A DNA stretch of 45,482 bases, taken from the NCBI GenBank assembly GCA_934726435.1, contig CAKVDR010000001.1, positions 1-45,482 on the forward strand. Direction: 5' to 3'. The notes below the pieces were generated by a model. The model saw nothing but the letters and a program-made list of their open reading frames with translations. It made no database searches and was not told the DNA's origin. Source of the DNA: an uncultured Eubacteriales bacterium (GTDB lineage: Bacteria; Bacillota; Clostridia; Oscillospirales; Acutalibacteraceae). The position numbers and the translations under genes are program-made. Shown here one piece after another: positions 26,280-34,246 of the stretch (the stretch's first letter is position 1; each line of letters opens with the position of its first letter).

Positions 26280-27384
26280 TTTCAAGCCCTCCGTTTTTGA
26301 TGTGAAAAGTGCTTGCACTACCAAAATATTTAATTAAATCTCTGTCACAACCAGTTATGAAGGTTTGGCCGCTTCCAAGCCTGCTCATAACGTACTTTTG
26401 GCGGTATTCATCGAGCTCACTCATAACATCATCAAGCAAAATTACCGGAGGCTCACAAATGCTTTCTTCAAGTACCGAAGCTTCAGCTATTTTAAGAGCC
26501 AAAACTGCAGAGCGCTGCTGACCCTGCGAGCCAAAATGCTTAATGCTTTTGCCACCGAGCAAAATTTCAAGGTCATCTTTATGCGGCCCGATAGTCGTAA
26601 AACCTTGCTTTAAATCTGAATTTTTAGAATCTTTAAGCCTGAGTAAAAAATTTTCTTCCAAAGATTTTTCATCTGCAAGCAAAGCTTCATTTTTGCAAAC
26701 TGTTGAAAGATAATTTATCCCTAAAATTTCTTTGCCTTTTGAAATTTCAAAATATGCATTTTCAGCTTCAACTTTAAGCTTTGAAAGATAGTTTATTCTC
26801 ATTTTGATTATTCTGGCTCCAAAAAAAGCGAGTTTTGAATCCCAAATTTCAAGCGAAGGCTCATTTAAACTTTGTTTTTTAATCATTATCCTTAAAAGCG
26901 CGTTTCTTTGCTTGAGACTTTGGTTGTAAGCGATCATTAACTTGGTAAAAGAAGGTTCGAGCTGGCAAATCGCAGCATCGAGGAATTTTCTTCGGTTATC
27001 AGGACCGTCTTTTACGAGCGACAGATGAAGCGGTGTGAAGAGAACTGTTCTGAATTTGCCTATCATCTCGGTAGGGTATTTCTTAGCAATCCCGTTTAAA
27101 AAAATTTTTCTTTTATCTTCGGCAAAATTTATCGAGATTTTTTGATTCCTTTTTTCGAGAAAAAAATTGCCGTCAAGCCTAGCGCTATTTTCACTGAATT
27201 TTATAAGATTTGCATCTTTTGTTTTCCTGAATGATCTCGCTCCGGTAAACATCCAAATCGCTTCAAGAAGGTTGGTTTTGCCTTGGGCATTTTGGCCATA
27301 GATATAGTTTGTTTTCTCGTCAAAATCAAAGGAATTTTCGCTTAAGTTTCTATAGTTTTTGATGTTCAATTTCAGAATTCTCAT
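26272..27384 (-). CDS. recF: DNA replication and repair protein RecF
   Basis: An SMC-like ATPase that helps load RecA at single-stranded gaps behind stalled forks, 370 residues. The start LKLNIKNYRNLSENSFDF is followed by the Walker A loop YGQNAQGKTNLLEA; GSQGQQRSAVLALKIAEA is the ABC signature region; the Walker B is PVILLDDVMSELDEYRQ, and the D-loop/His block TFITGCD closes the site. I use the ATG at 27384, which has GGTGA upstream and the conserved N terminus immediately after; the frame stays open another 10 codons. It sits between dnaN and remB, the normal origin order. A TGG-TATAAT extended -10 element lies just ahead of it. Confidence 0.94.
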   Translation of the reverse strand: MRILKLNIKNYRNLSENSFDFDEKTNYIYGQNAQGKTNLLEAIWMFTGARSFRKTKDANLIKFSENSARLDGNFFLEKRNQKISINFAEDKRKIFLNGIAKKYPTEMIGKFRTVLFTPLHLSLVKDGPDNRRKFLDAAICQLEPSFTKLMIAYNQSLKQRNALLRIMIKKQSLNEPSLEIWDSKLAFFGARIIKMRINYLSKLKVEAENAYFEISKGKEILGINYLSTVCKNEALLADEKSLEENFLLRLKDSKNSDLKQGFTTIGPHKDDLEILLGGKSIKHFGSQGQQRSAVLALKIAEASVLEESICEPPVILLDDVMSELDEYRQKYVMSRLGSGQTFITGCDRDLIKYFGSASTFHIKNGGLENG

Positions 27385-27402
27385 TAAAGCGTCACCGTGG
27401 TT

Positions 27403-27408
27403 ATTATA
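27403..27408 (-). promoter_or_regulatory. Possible extended -10 element before recF
   Basis: TGGTATAAT reads on the minus strand between dnaN and recF, without a convincing -35 box. It could give recF-remB some transcription independent of dnaA. Confidence 0.3.
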
Positions 27409-27440
27409 CCACATTTAGTTTTGTTTTTGCACATAATCTG

Positions 27441-28556
27441 CTATTCCGACTTAACCCTAACCGGCAAAACGAGAAACAAAAATGAATTTCCTTGTTGAGG
27501 AACAATTTTTATTGGACTTAAAGGCCCGCTTACTTGAATTTCTATTTCATCACAATCTGTGTTTTTAAGTGCATCAAGCATGTATTTATTGTTGAATGCT
27601 GTTTCTATATCTTCTGAGATATCACTTGTGCAGGTAATTTCATCGTTTGATTTACCGACTAAAGTTGTGCAAGAAAGGTGCGTAGAATTTTTTGAAAAAG
27701 TGCATCTCACTGGGCTTTTTAGTCTGTCGGTTATGAGAAGCGAAACCCTTTCAATGCTATCGACTAAATCGATAGTTGAAATCTTTATTTTTGAACTTGC
27801 AGTTTGAGGAACAGCAGCTTTGTAATCAAGAAATTCTCCTTCGAGAAGTCTTGAAATGATGGTGTATTCTCCAATGTAAAAAGCAATGTGCCTCATTCCG
27901 GTTGATATTTCAATGGTTTCGCTGTCTTCAGTGTTTTGGGGGAGAAGCCTTAAAACTTCTTTGAGTGTTTTTCCGGGAACTACAAATTTGAATTCTAAAT
28001 CTGAATCGATAGGTTCTTTTCTTATCGCAAGCCTATAACCATCAACTGAAACTAAGGTTAGAGTTTTATTTTTCACATCGAATAAAGTTCCGGTGTGAAC
28101 TGGTTTTGAATCAGTATCTGCTACTGCGAAAATGGTTTGTTTTATCATGCTTCTTAAGGTATTTATTGGTACTTTTAAGCTTTCTTTGCCCGATATCTCC
28201 GGTAAAGTTGGGAACTCTTTTGCGTCTATTCCAATTAATTCGAAATGACTTTGACCACCGGAAATTTTAACTAGTAAATTTTCGCTTACTTCGATTTCAA
28301 CTGTGTCTGAAGGAAGCTTTTTTATAATTTCGGTTAAAAGGTGACCATTAATCACAATTTGACCTTCTTTTTCTGTAGTAGCTTGTAAAGAAGTGGTGAT
28401 TCCCATTTCAGTATTGTAACCACAGAGTTTTATGGTTCCTTCTTTGCAAGTTATCAACACTCCTTCAAGAGCTGCTATGGTTGACCTTTGTGCAACAGCT
28501 TTTTGAACGCTAGTAAGTGAATTTGCAAGTTGAAGTTTTCCACATTTGAATTTCAT
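27441..28556 (-). CDS. dnaN: DNA polymerase III sliding clamp (beta subunit)
   Basis: A 371-residue processivity clamp that encircles DNA and tethers PolC. It opens MKFKCGKLQLANSLTSVQKAV and shows the three tandem clamp folds, with family blocks such as DSKPVHTGTLFDV, LVSVDGYRLAIRK, FVVPGKTLKEVLRLLP and the hydrophobic C-terminal end FLVLPVRV that forms part of the partner-binding pocket. The length is normal. It lies just left of the origin region, downstream of dnaA on the same strand, and is separated from it by 294 bases carrying the unwinding module. Transcription from the dnaA promoter through the origin is likely. Confidence 0.96.
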   Translation of the reverse strand: MKFKCGKLQLANSLTSVQKAVAQRSTIAALEGVLITCKEGTIKLCGYNTEMGITTSLQATTEKEGQIVINGHLLTEIIKKLPSDTVEIEVSENLLVKISGGQSHFELIGIDAKEFPTLPEISGKESLKVPINTLRSMIKQTIFAVADTDSKPVHTGTLFDVKNKTLTLVSVDGYRLAIRKEPIDSDLEFKFVVPGKTLKEVLRLLPQNTEDSETIEISTGMRHIAFYIGEYTIISRLLEGEFLDYKAAVPQTASSKIKISTIDLVDSIERVSLLITDRLKSPVRCTFSKNSTHLSCTTLVGKSNDEITCTSDISEDIETAFNNKYMLDALKNTDCDEIEIQVSGPLSPIKIVPQQGNSFLFLVLPVRVKSE

Positions 28557-28850
28557 TGAATCAATCCTTTTTTGAGAGTTTTTCAGCCCGAGTTTTCTAC
28601 ATAATATATTTAATTAGTAGTAGTAGTAGGGGCTGTGGAAAAGTTGAATTGGGTTAAAGATGCCGAATTTAGCTTGTTCGAGGCCTAAAATTTCTGTGTT
28701 GAAATTATGTTGACAGTTTGTGAGGAAATGTGGACAAATTTTCTGTTTCCACAAAATTGTTGAAAACTTTGTGTTGAATGTTGAAAAGTTGTTGAGAAAA
28801 TTTTGGCCGCAAAAAATATTAGATTTAGCATGAAATTTAATTCGTTTTTA
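28557..28850. other. oriC: Chromosome replication origin (oriC) region between dnaN and dnaA
   Basis: This 294-base non-coding stretch holds near-consensus DnaA boxes TGTGGAAAA (28634-28642) and TGTGGACAA (28729-28737), each 8 of 9 to TGTGGATAA. A weaker GTTTCCACA lies at 28745-28753. Several TGTTGAAAA-like repeats (TTTTCAACA on the minus strand) cluster at 28757-28795. The unwinding module lies on its dnaN side. The location next to dnaA and dnaN is where Firmicutes origins are found. The assignment rests on motifs and context. Confidence 0.85.
28601..28642. promoter_or_regulatory. Origin unwinding module: DnaA box, GC cluster, DnaA trios, AT-rich DUE
   Basis: Reading the plus strand right to left: a DnaA box (28634-28642), GGGC (28630-28633), five consecutive TAG triplets (28615-28629) and an AT-only stretch (from 28601). 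This is the order described for the Bacillus basal unwinding system, in which DnaA extends from the double-stranded box onto single-stranded trios. The direction is toward dnaN, as in Bacillus. Confidence 0.85.
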
Positions 28851-30167
28851 TCAGCTATCTCTTATATTTTTTATTATGTCTTCAACCATAGCTTTTGTTT
28901 TTTGATCTTTTGCGAGATTTTTTTCAACTTGTTGGAGAGCATAAACGATTGTCGAGTGGTCTCTTCCGCCGAAATGATCGCCAATGGTAACCAGCGGGAG
29001 CTGAGTTATTTCTCTTACGATGTACATTGAAATTTGACGTGCGTTTGAGATTGAAGCTGATCTTTTTGAAGATTTGATATCTTGTGGGGAAACTCCGAGA
29101 GTTCTTGCAACTTCGTTTATTATTTTTTCGATAGTTATTGGAGGTGGTTGGTCGTTATTAAGTATATCTGAAATGGCCATTTGAGCTGTTTGAATGCCCA
29201 TTGGTTCGCCGCCGAGAAGGTGATGAGCTTTGATTTTTTTAACTGCTCCTTCGAGTTGACGAATGTTGGTTTTAAGTTTTTTAGCTATGTATTCACAAAC
29301 TTCGTTTGGAAGTCTTATTTGAAGAAGTTCTGCTTTGCGTTTAATTATCGCGATTCTTGTTTCGAAATCAGGCGGCTGAATGTCAGCTATTAAGCCCCAT
29401 TCAAAGCGTGTTCTAAGCCTATCTTCAAGAGTTTGAATTTCTTTCGGGGGCCTGTCCGATGTTAAAACTATTTGTTTTTTGGCTTCATAAAGCGAGTTGA
29501 AAGTGTGGAAAAACTCTTCCTGAGTGGAGTCTTTTCCTGCAATGAACTGGATATCATCGACCAAAAGAACATCTGCTTCTCTATATTTTTGATGAAATTC
29601 AGTCATAGAATTATTCCTGATTGAATCAATCAGTTGGTTGGTGAAGTCATCGCCCTTGATGTAAAGGCAGACTTTGTTAGAATTGGATTTTTTAACGTCA
29701 TTTGCAATTGCATAAAGAAGATGAGTTTTGCCAAGGCCTGAGTTTCCGTAAATAAAAAGTGGGTTGTAAGCTCCTGCTGGGTTTGCGGCAACTGCTAAGG
29801 CTGCAGCGTGAGCAAATTTGTTTGAAGAACCCACGATGTAAGTGTCGAAAGTGAATTCATATTCTGAGTCTATTGCTAGGTTTTGGTCGCTTTTTTTGTT
29901 TGCGTCTTTGAGCTCTTCGGGAATTGTGAAACAAACGTCTATTCCCGAACCGAAAATTTCTGAAAATGCGCTGCTAATCAGTCCGTGGTAGCATTTTGTT
30001 AGGGTTTGCCTGTGGAATTCGTTTGGTGCCATTAAAACCGCTTTGCCTTTTTCAAAGTCAAGTTCAACGGGTTCTATTCTATCAATCCATGTCTTATATG
30101 CGACGCCGGTTATTTTGGTTTTGCAGAACTCGCATATAAGGTCCCATGCTTCATTGAAAGAGTTCAT
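28851..30167 (-). CDS. dnaA: Chromosomal replication initiator DnaA
   Basis: A 438-residue AAA+ initiator. Domain I begins MNSFNEAWDLICEFCKTKI, followed by a short linker. Domain III starts at TFDTYIVGSSNKFAHAAALAVA, with Walker A YGNSGLGKTHLLYAI, Walker B DVLLVDDIQFIAG, and the sensor block TSDRPPKEIQTLEDRLRTRFEWGL carrying the arginine finger and box VII. Domain IV ends with the DNA-binding helix-turn-helix GDHFGGRDHSTIVYALQQVE. Its promoter (TTGAAA-17-TATAAT) lies about 90 bases upstream, and the gene diverges from rpmH. Candidate target boxes lie immediately downstream, before dnaN. No internal anomaly was seen. Confidence 0.98.
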   Translation of the reverse strand: MNSFNEAWDLICEFCKTKITGVAYKTWIDRIEPVELDFEKGKAVLMAPNEFHRQTLTKCYHGLISSAFSEIFGSGIDVCFTIPEELKDANKKSDQNLAIDSEYEFTFDTYIVGSSNKFAHAAALAVAANPAGAYNPLFIYGNSGLGKTHLLYAIANDVKKSNSNKVCLYIKGDDFTNQLIDSIRNNSMTEFHQKYREADVLLVDDIQFIAGKDSTQEEFFHTFNSLYEAKKQIVLTSDRPPKEIQTLEDRLRTRFEWGLIADIQPPDFETRIAIIKRKAELLQIRLPNEVCEYIAKKLKTNIRQLEGAVKKIKAHHLLGGEPMGIQTAQMAISDILNNDQPPPITIEKIINEVARTLGVSPQDIKSSKRSASISNARQISMYIVREITQLPLVTIGDHFGGRDHSTIVYALQQVEKNLAKDQKTKAMVEDIIKNIRDS

Positions 30168-30257
30168 AAAAAAACATATCCTCCGAACATTTTAAAATTT
30201 TTTATTAGAATTTTTGCCGCTAAGCAAAACTTCCGCCATTTTATGATAATATTAGTA

Positions 30258-30286
30258 ATTATACCAGATTTTACGAAAGTTTTCAA
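30258..30286 (-). promoter_or_regulatory. Promoter of dnaA
   Basis: On the minus strand TTGAAA and TATAAT are separated by 17 bases. A TTTTCAACA sequence like those in the oriC region overlaps the -35 side on the plus strand, which could allow DnaA autoregulation. Confidence 0.7.
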
Positions 30287-30323
30287 CATAGTATGTTTAA
30301 AGTTAAATTTACTCAAAAACTAG

Positions 30324-30352
30324 TTGACAGGAGGATTTTTAAGTTATATACT
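30324..30352 (+). promoter_or_regulatory. Promoter of rpmH-rnpA-yidD-yidC
   Basis: TTGACA and TATACT are separated by 17 bases. About 90 bases of leader lie between it and rpmH. It is divergent from the dnaA promoter. Confidence 0.75.
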
Positions 30353-30444
30353 TATTTTTGACAACACAAAATTTTTATGCCTTTTTATGGTCATAAAATA
30401 CAAATTGTGAATAAAGAAAATAAACAATCCGGGAGGAAAAATCA

Positions 30445-30579
30445 ATGAAAAGAACATATCAACCTAAGAAAATCCACAGAAAAAAAGAACACGGTTTCAG
30501 AAAAAGAATGTCAACACGCAACGGAATTAAAGTTCTTGCAAGAAGAAGAGCTAAGAGAAGAAAGAGACTTTCTTACTAA
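30445..30579 (+). CDS. rpmH: 50S ribosomal protein L34
   Basis: The protein has 44 residues and is extremely basic, beginning MKRTYQPKKIHRKKEHGF and ending in an RRRAKRRKRLSY tail. This is the complete, normal length of bacterial L34, a component of the large subunit near the exit-tunnel side. GGGAGG lies 8 bases before the ATG. It is the first gene rightward from the origin, as in nearly all bacteria, and precedes rnpA by about 100 bases. A stem-loop with a T-run between rpmH and rnpA may lower rnpA expression relative to L34, as known in Bacillus-type operons. Confidence 0.97.
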   Translation: MKRTYQPKKIHRKKEHGFRKRMSTRNGIKVLARRRAKRRKRLSY

Positions 30580-30603
30580 TTTTTCGCGCGGTTAGCGCAT
30601 CCT

Positions 30604-30627
30604 CGGGAGTTTTGCTCTCGTTTTTTT
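30604..30627 (+). terminator. Stem-loop with T-run between rpmH and rnpA
   Basis: CGGGAG pairs with CTCTCG (one G-T) around TTTTG, then seven T. It probably acts as a partial terminator that sets L34 above RnpA levels, since rnpA has no separate promoter I can see. Confidence 0.65.
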
Positions 30628-30677
30628 GAGGTTCAGAGGTTAAGCTTTTAGGTTTAATCTCAAAAAGGAAGCTTGCT

Positions 30678-31013
30678 ATGAAAAAAATGGTATCTCTAAA
30701 TAGAAATCAAGATTTTAGGCGGGTGTATTGCAAAGGAAAATATGCATCCTCGCCACTTCTTGTTACATACATTTTGAAGAATAAATGCGGTTTTAACCGT
30801 GTGGGAATAACAACGAGCAAAAAAATAGGCAATGCCGTCAAGAGAAATCGTGCGAGAAGAATTTTAAGGGCCTCTTTTTCCGGTTTAAACGAAAATTTAG
30901 CCGGGAATTTTGACATAGTTTTTGTTGCGAGAAAGGGTACACCTCTTGCTAAAAGCTATGATGCTTCGAAAGAAATGGCTCATCACCTTAAAAAGTTGGG
31001 TTTAATTAAATGA
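30678..31013 (+). CDS. rnpA: Ribonuclease P protein component
   Basis: The 111-residue protein partner of RNase P RNA, which trims tRNA 5' ends. It opens VSLNRNQDFRRVYCKGKYA and carries the signature KKIGNAVKRNRARRILRASF, the arginine-rich helix that contacts the RNA, followed by FDIVFVARKG. The length is typical. The ribosome-binding site is AAGGAAG. Its stop overlaps the yidD start (ATGA), so the two are coupled. The order rpmH-rnpA-yidD-yidC is conserved across bacteria. Confidence 0.96.
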   Translation: MKKMVSLNRNQDFRRVYCKGKYASSPLLVTYILKNKCGFNRVGITTSKKIGNAVKRNRARRILRASFSGLNENLAGNFDIVFVARKGTPLAKSYDASKEMAHHLKKLGLIK

Positions 31014-31225
31014 AATTTTTGATGATGAGTTTAATACGTTTTTACATGAAATTTATATCTCCCCTCAAAAAGCCGTGCTGTAGGTTTGTTCCCACATGCT
31101 CGGAGTATGCGCTTGAAGCGATTGATCGTTTTGGTGCTTTTCGGGGAGGTTTTATGGCATTTTGCCGTATTTTAAGGTGTAACCCTTTTTGCAAAGGCGG
31201 TTACGACCCGGTTCCTCGGAAATAA
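31010..31225 (+). CDS. yidD: Membrane protein insertion efficiency factor YidD
   Basis: A 71-residue small membrane-associated protein that aids insertion by YidC. It has the amphipathic start SLIRFYMKFISPLKKPCCRF and the family signature PTCSEYALEAIDRFG, then GGFMAFCRILRCNPFCKGGYDPVP, with the conserved cysteine pattern. It starts inside the rnpA stop codon (ATGA overlap), and yidC follows 33 bases later. The length is within the 70-90 range of the family. Confidence 0.95.
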   Translation: MKFLMMSLIRFYMKFISPLKKPCCRFVPTCSEYALEAIDRFGAFRGGFMAFCRILRCNPFCKGGYDPVPRK

Positions 31226-31258
31226 AGTTTTAATTTTTGTTTTGAAGGAGAATTTATT

Positions 31259-32191
31259 TTGGGATTCATATTTGATTTATTTGGAAATATTTCCGGTTAT
31301 CTTTTGTGGTTTTTCTTTGATGCAGTCAGCAACTACGCAGTTGCGATAACTCTTTTTGCTTTAGTCATAAATCTGGTCATGCTTCCTTTTACTATTAAAA
31401 GGCAAAAAAATATGGCTCTTACTTCAAGAGTTAGTGCGAAGGATGCAGAACTTAGAAAAAAATATGAGAAAAACCCTAAGAAATACAATGAGGAAAGAGC
31501 TCTTCTTTATGAAAAAGAGGGCATTGACCCGATGGCGGGCTGTTTCACGACTATGATTCTTCCGCTTTTAATTTGGGGCGGAGTTTTCGGTGCAATTGCA
31601 AGGCCTCTTCATAACACACTTCATATTCCTCAAGAAAAGGTTACTTCGATTGTTTCTACTTTGAAAGAAGAGGAAAAAATTAAACCTCCTTATGAAGAGC
31701 TTCAAATCGTAAGACATTTTGAAAGCCTTAAAGGCTTCCTTGGTGAGAAACTTAGCAAAGAAGAGTTTGCTGATGTTGAAGAATACAGCACAGGATTTAA
31801 CTTCTGCGGAATTAATCTTCTTGGTAATCCAAGTGGTTCGAACTTCAAAGAAATGCTTTGGATTATTCCTTTGCTTTGCCTTGCCAGTTCTGCTGCGGGA
31901 ATATTCGTTTCTCAAAAAATTAGTGGGATGCAAAACCAAGCTCAAGGCTGCGCGAAGTTCATGCCATATGGTGCAGTGCTTTTCACGACATATGTTACTT
32001 ACACTATGCCTGCTGCGGTTGGATTTTATTGGTTTGTAAATGGTGTAATCGGCACGGTTATAAGTATAATAATAGGAAAATACTGGAATATAAATACAAT
32101 AAATGCTAAATCCGAAGCTGCCAGGATTTCAATGCTTGAAGCAAAAGAAGCTAAGGTCATTAGCGTTAAAGAAGAAAAAATAAATGTTTAA
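31259..32191 (+). CDS. yidC: Membrane protein insertase YidC/Oxa1
   Basis: A 310-residue Gram-positive-type YidC that inserts and folds membrane proteins, alone or with SecYEG. The first hydrophobic segment (SGYLLWFFFDAVSNYAVAITLFALVINLVMLPFTIKRQ) leads into a charged cytoplasmic hairpin (YEKNPKKYNEERALLYEKEGIDPMAGC), then further membrane helices with the hydrophilic-groove residues, ending in a basic tail. It lacks the large periplasmic domain of the E. coli protein. The extracellular stretch at about residues 115-200 is longer than I expect and contains a charged insertion (TLKEEEKIKPP). The TTG at 31259 has AAGGAG upstream. Unlike in many Firmicutes, no jag/khpB gene follows. Confidence 0.93.
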   Translation: MGFIFDLFGNISGYLLWFFFDAVSNYAVAITLFALVINLVMLPFTIKRQKNMALTSRVSAKDAELRKKYEKNPKKYNEERALLYEKEGIDPMAGCFTTMILPLLIWGGVFGAIARPLHNTLHIPQEKVTSIVSTLKEEEKIKPPYEELQIVRHFESLKGFLGEKLSKEEFADVEEYSTGFNFCGINLLGNPSGSNFKEMLWIIPLLCLASSAAGIFVSQKISGMQNQAQGCAKFMPYGAVLFTTYVTYTMPAAVGFYWFVNGVIGTVISIIIGKYWNINTINAKSEAARISMLEAKEAKVISVKEEKINV

Positions 32192-32194
32192 AAG

Positions 32195-32220
32195 AATTAG
32201 CCTTTTTTAGGGCTAATTTT
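32195..32220 (+). terminator. Terminator-like hairpin between yidC and mnmE
   Basis: AATTAGCC pairs with GGCTAATT around an 8-base loop, followed by a short T stretch. It sits 4 bases after the yidC stop. Confidence 0.65.
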
Positions 32221-32236
32221 AAAATGTGGAGGAATT

Positions 32237-33595
32237 ATGAGTACTATTGCCGCTATTTCAACAGCCAAAGGCGTTGGAGGAATAGGCGTTATAAGAATTT
32301 CGGGGGATGATGCGATAGAAATCGTGAGCAAGGTTTTTGTTCCGTTTAACAATTCCACCAAGGTTACTGATATGAAAGGCTACACTGCAAAGTACGGGAA
32401 AATCGTTAAAAATGGAGAAGTCATCGATGAAGCCGTTTTGCTGGTTTTCCGCGCTCCTTATAGCTACACAGGGGAAAATGTTGCCGAGATATCTTGCCAT
32501 GGTGGGCTTTTTGTTACAAGGGAGGTTTTAAGAGCGGTTTTGGACGAAGGCGCGATTCTTGCTGGCCCAGGCGAATTCACGAAAAGAGCATTTTTAAATG
32601 GTAAGGTTGACCTTTCTCAGGCGGAATCAGTTATGGATATAATTTCCGCTAGAAGTAGGCGTGCAAACAGAATTGCACAGAATCAAAGAGACGGCGTTTT
32701 GAGCAAAAAAATAAACTCTCTTAAAGAAAAACTCCTTGAAATTTCTGCTTCGCTTTCGGTTTGGGCGGACTTCCCTGAAGAAGATATCCCCGAAGTTGAT
32801 TCCAAAAACCTTGCAAACGATTTAAAAGAAGTTCAAAATGGAATATCAAATTTGATTAAAAACTACGACAAAGTTTTGACTGATGGCGTGAAAACAGTGA
32901 TAATTGGCAGACCGAATGTGGGCAAATCAACCCTTATGAACTTGATTTCGGGTTGTGAAAAATCAATTGTTACTGACATTGCCGGAACAACAAGAGATAT
33001 GGTTGAAGAAACCGTTATGGTTGGCGATATTCCTCTTTTGCTGGTTGACACTGCAGGAATCAGAGAAACTGACGATATTGTTGAAAAAATAGGTGTTGGA
33101 AGAGCTAAAAAATCAATTAATGACTCCGACCTGAATATACTGATCTTAGACGCTTCGCAGCCGCTGACGGCTGAAGATTTAGAAATAATGAAGCTTTGCG
33201 ACGCTTCTAAGACGATAGTAGTTCTCAACAAGATGGACCTTGGAATGAAAATAAGCCCGAGTGATCTTTCGGACTTTTCGGGCAAAATTGTTGAGATGTC
33301 GGCGCTTAATTATGAAGGCGAAGAGGAGTTTAGGGCAATGCTTCAAAAAGTCGTTGCGGTTTCTGAAGTTGAGCCTTCTGAGGCACTTATTTCTAATGAA
33401 CGCCAATTTACGGCTATGAAAAGGGCTCTCGAAATGGTAAGTAGTGCAGCCGAAGATTTAAAAAGTGGTATAACACTCGATGCTGTCACTGTGCTTATTC
33501 AAAATGCCGCTTCTGAGCTGATGAATCTCACTGGCGAGAATGTTAATATCGAAACCGTTAATAAGATTTTTTCTAAATTTTGCGTTGGAAAATAA
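32237..33595 (+). CDS. mnmE: tRNA modification GTPase MnmE
   Basis: A 452-residue GTPase that, with MnmG, installs the carboxymethylaminomethyl group on U34 of certain tRNAs. The N-terminal formyl-THF-binding domain (IAAISTAKGVGGIGVIRISG, then SYTGENVAEISCHGG and GEFTKRAFLNGKVDLSQAE) is followed by a helical domain with an inserted G domain: G1 GRPNVGKSTL, G3 DTAGIRET, G4 LNKMDL. The catalytic C-terminal motif is CVGK, equal to the usual C(I/L)GK. GGAGG lies 6 bases before the ATG. Its normal neighbour mnmG is displaced by one small secreted-protein gene. Confidence 0.97.
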   Translation: MSTIAAISTAKGVGGIGVIRISGDDAIEIVSKVFVPFNNSTKVTDMKGYTAKYGKIVKNGEVIDEAVLLVFRAPYSYTGENVAEISCHGGLFVTREVLRAVLDEGAILAGPGEFTKRAFLNGKVDLSQAESVMDIISARSRRANRIAQNQRDGVLSKKINSLKEKLLEISASLSVWADFPEEDIPEVDSKNLANDLKEVQNGISNLIKNYDKVLTDGVKTVIIGRPNVGKSTLMNLISGCEKSIVTDIAGTTRDMVEETVMVGDIPLLLVDTAGIRETDDIVEKIGVGRAKKSINDSDLNILILDASQPLTAEDLEIMKLCDASKTIVVLNKMDLGMKISPSDLSDFSGKIVEMSALNYEGEEEFRAMLQKVVAVSEVEPSEALISNERQFTAMKRALEMVSSAAEDLKSGITLDAVTVLIQNAASELMNLTGENVNIETVNKIFSKFCVGK

Positions 33596-33621
33596 TTGAA
33601 TTTAAAAGGGTGAGATTTCCA

Positions 33622-34215
33622 ATGATAACAGAATTTAAAAAATTCGCGAATAAATTAATGGTATTAGTTTTGGTTTTATTCTCATGTTTTGCTAACACTG
33701 TGCATGCCGCATCATATGTGACTAATCAAGATTTTAGCAAGGTAGTTAAAGGTGAAGTTTTTTTTAAAACCATGGCTAAAGATAGAGGAAAGTTTTATAT
33801 TTCATGTAACCTCTGCAGATATATAAATAATTCTGAGAATATAAGGTGCACTTTCGGAGAATTTTGGAGTATTGATGGAGTATTTAAAGTTTTCATTTTT
33901 AGTGGTGATCATCGCATGAATATAGCGCGGAATATTGCTTGGGATATGTTTAAAAAGAAAGCAAGTTATTTTATTGTCAATGAAAAACAAAGCATGATGG
34001 ACAGTGCGGATAATGTTGAAAGTTTGATTTTTTCTATCAAAAATAAAATTCTCCCGGTTTATAATGACTTACTTTTAAAACTGGGAAGGAAGCCGATTGA
34101 AAATTTAAATAAAGAAGAACTGGCTTATTTGTGCGATGAAACTTGCAGGATGTATTATTGCTATGTTTTGGATTTCAAAGCTTATGTTAATTATTGTTAC
34201 ATATTTAGAATTTAA
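33622..34215 (+). CDS. Small secreted protein of unknown function between mnmE and mnmG
   Basis: A 197-residue protein with a clear signal peptide (KLMVLVLVLFSCFANTVHAASY; cleavage at HAA). The mature part has a mixed N-terminal half (FYISCNLCRYI, VFIFSGDHRMNIARNIAWDMF) and a helical, Cys/Tyr-rich C-terminal half ending YCYIFRI. AAGGGTGAG lies upstream of the ATG at 33622; an open frame extends 14 codons further back into the mnmE end, but that would hide the signal peptide. Base composition is more AT-rich than its neighbours. It interrupts a gene pair that is otherwise adjacent in most bacteria, so it is probably a late insertion. It resembles the secreted genes at 38-45 kb in style but not in recognisable sequence. 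Confidence 0.75.
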   Translation: MITEFKKFANKLMVLVLVLFSCFANTVHAASYVTNQDFSKVVKGEVFFKTMAKDRGKFYISCNLCRYINNSENIRCTFGEFWSIDGVFKVFIFSGDHRMNIARNIAWDMFKKKASYFIVNEKQSMMDSADNVESLIFSIKNKILPVYNDLLLKLGRKPIENLNKEELAYLCDETCRMYYCYVLDFKAYVNYCYIFRI

Positions 34216-34246
34216 GATACAGAAGTTTAAAAAGAAGGGTGAAAAA

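Noticed and set aside
28851..30167. Overlapping plus-strand open frames within dnaA, gyrB, gyrA and other genes
   Set aside because: They are shadows of the real genes, lack ribosome-binding sites and do not read like natural proteins.
30168..30444. The dnaA-rpmH gap as the main origin
   Set aside because: It is promoter-rich and AT-rich but lacks clear DnaA boxes and trios, whereas the dnaA-dnaN gap has a complete unwinding module.
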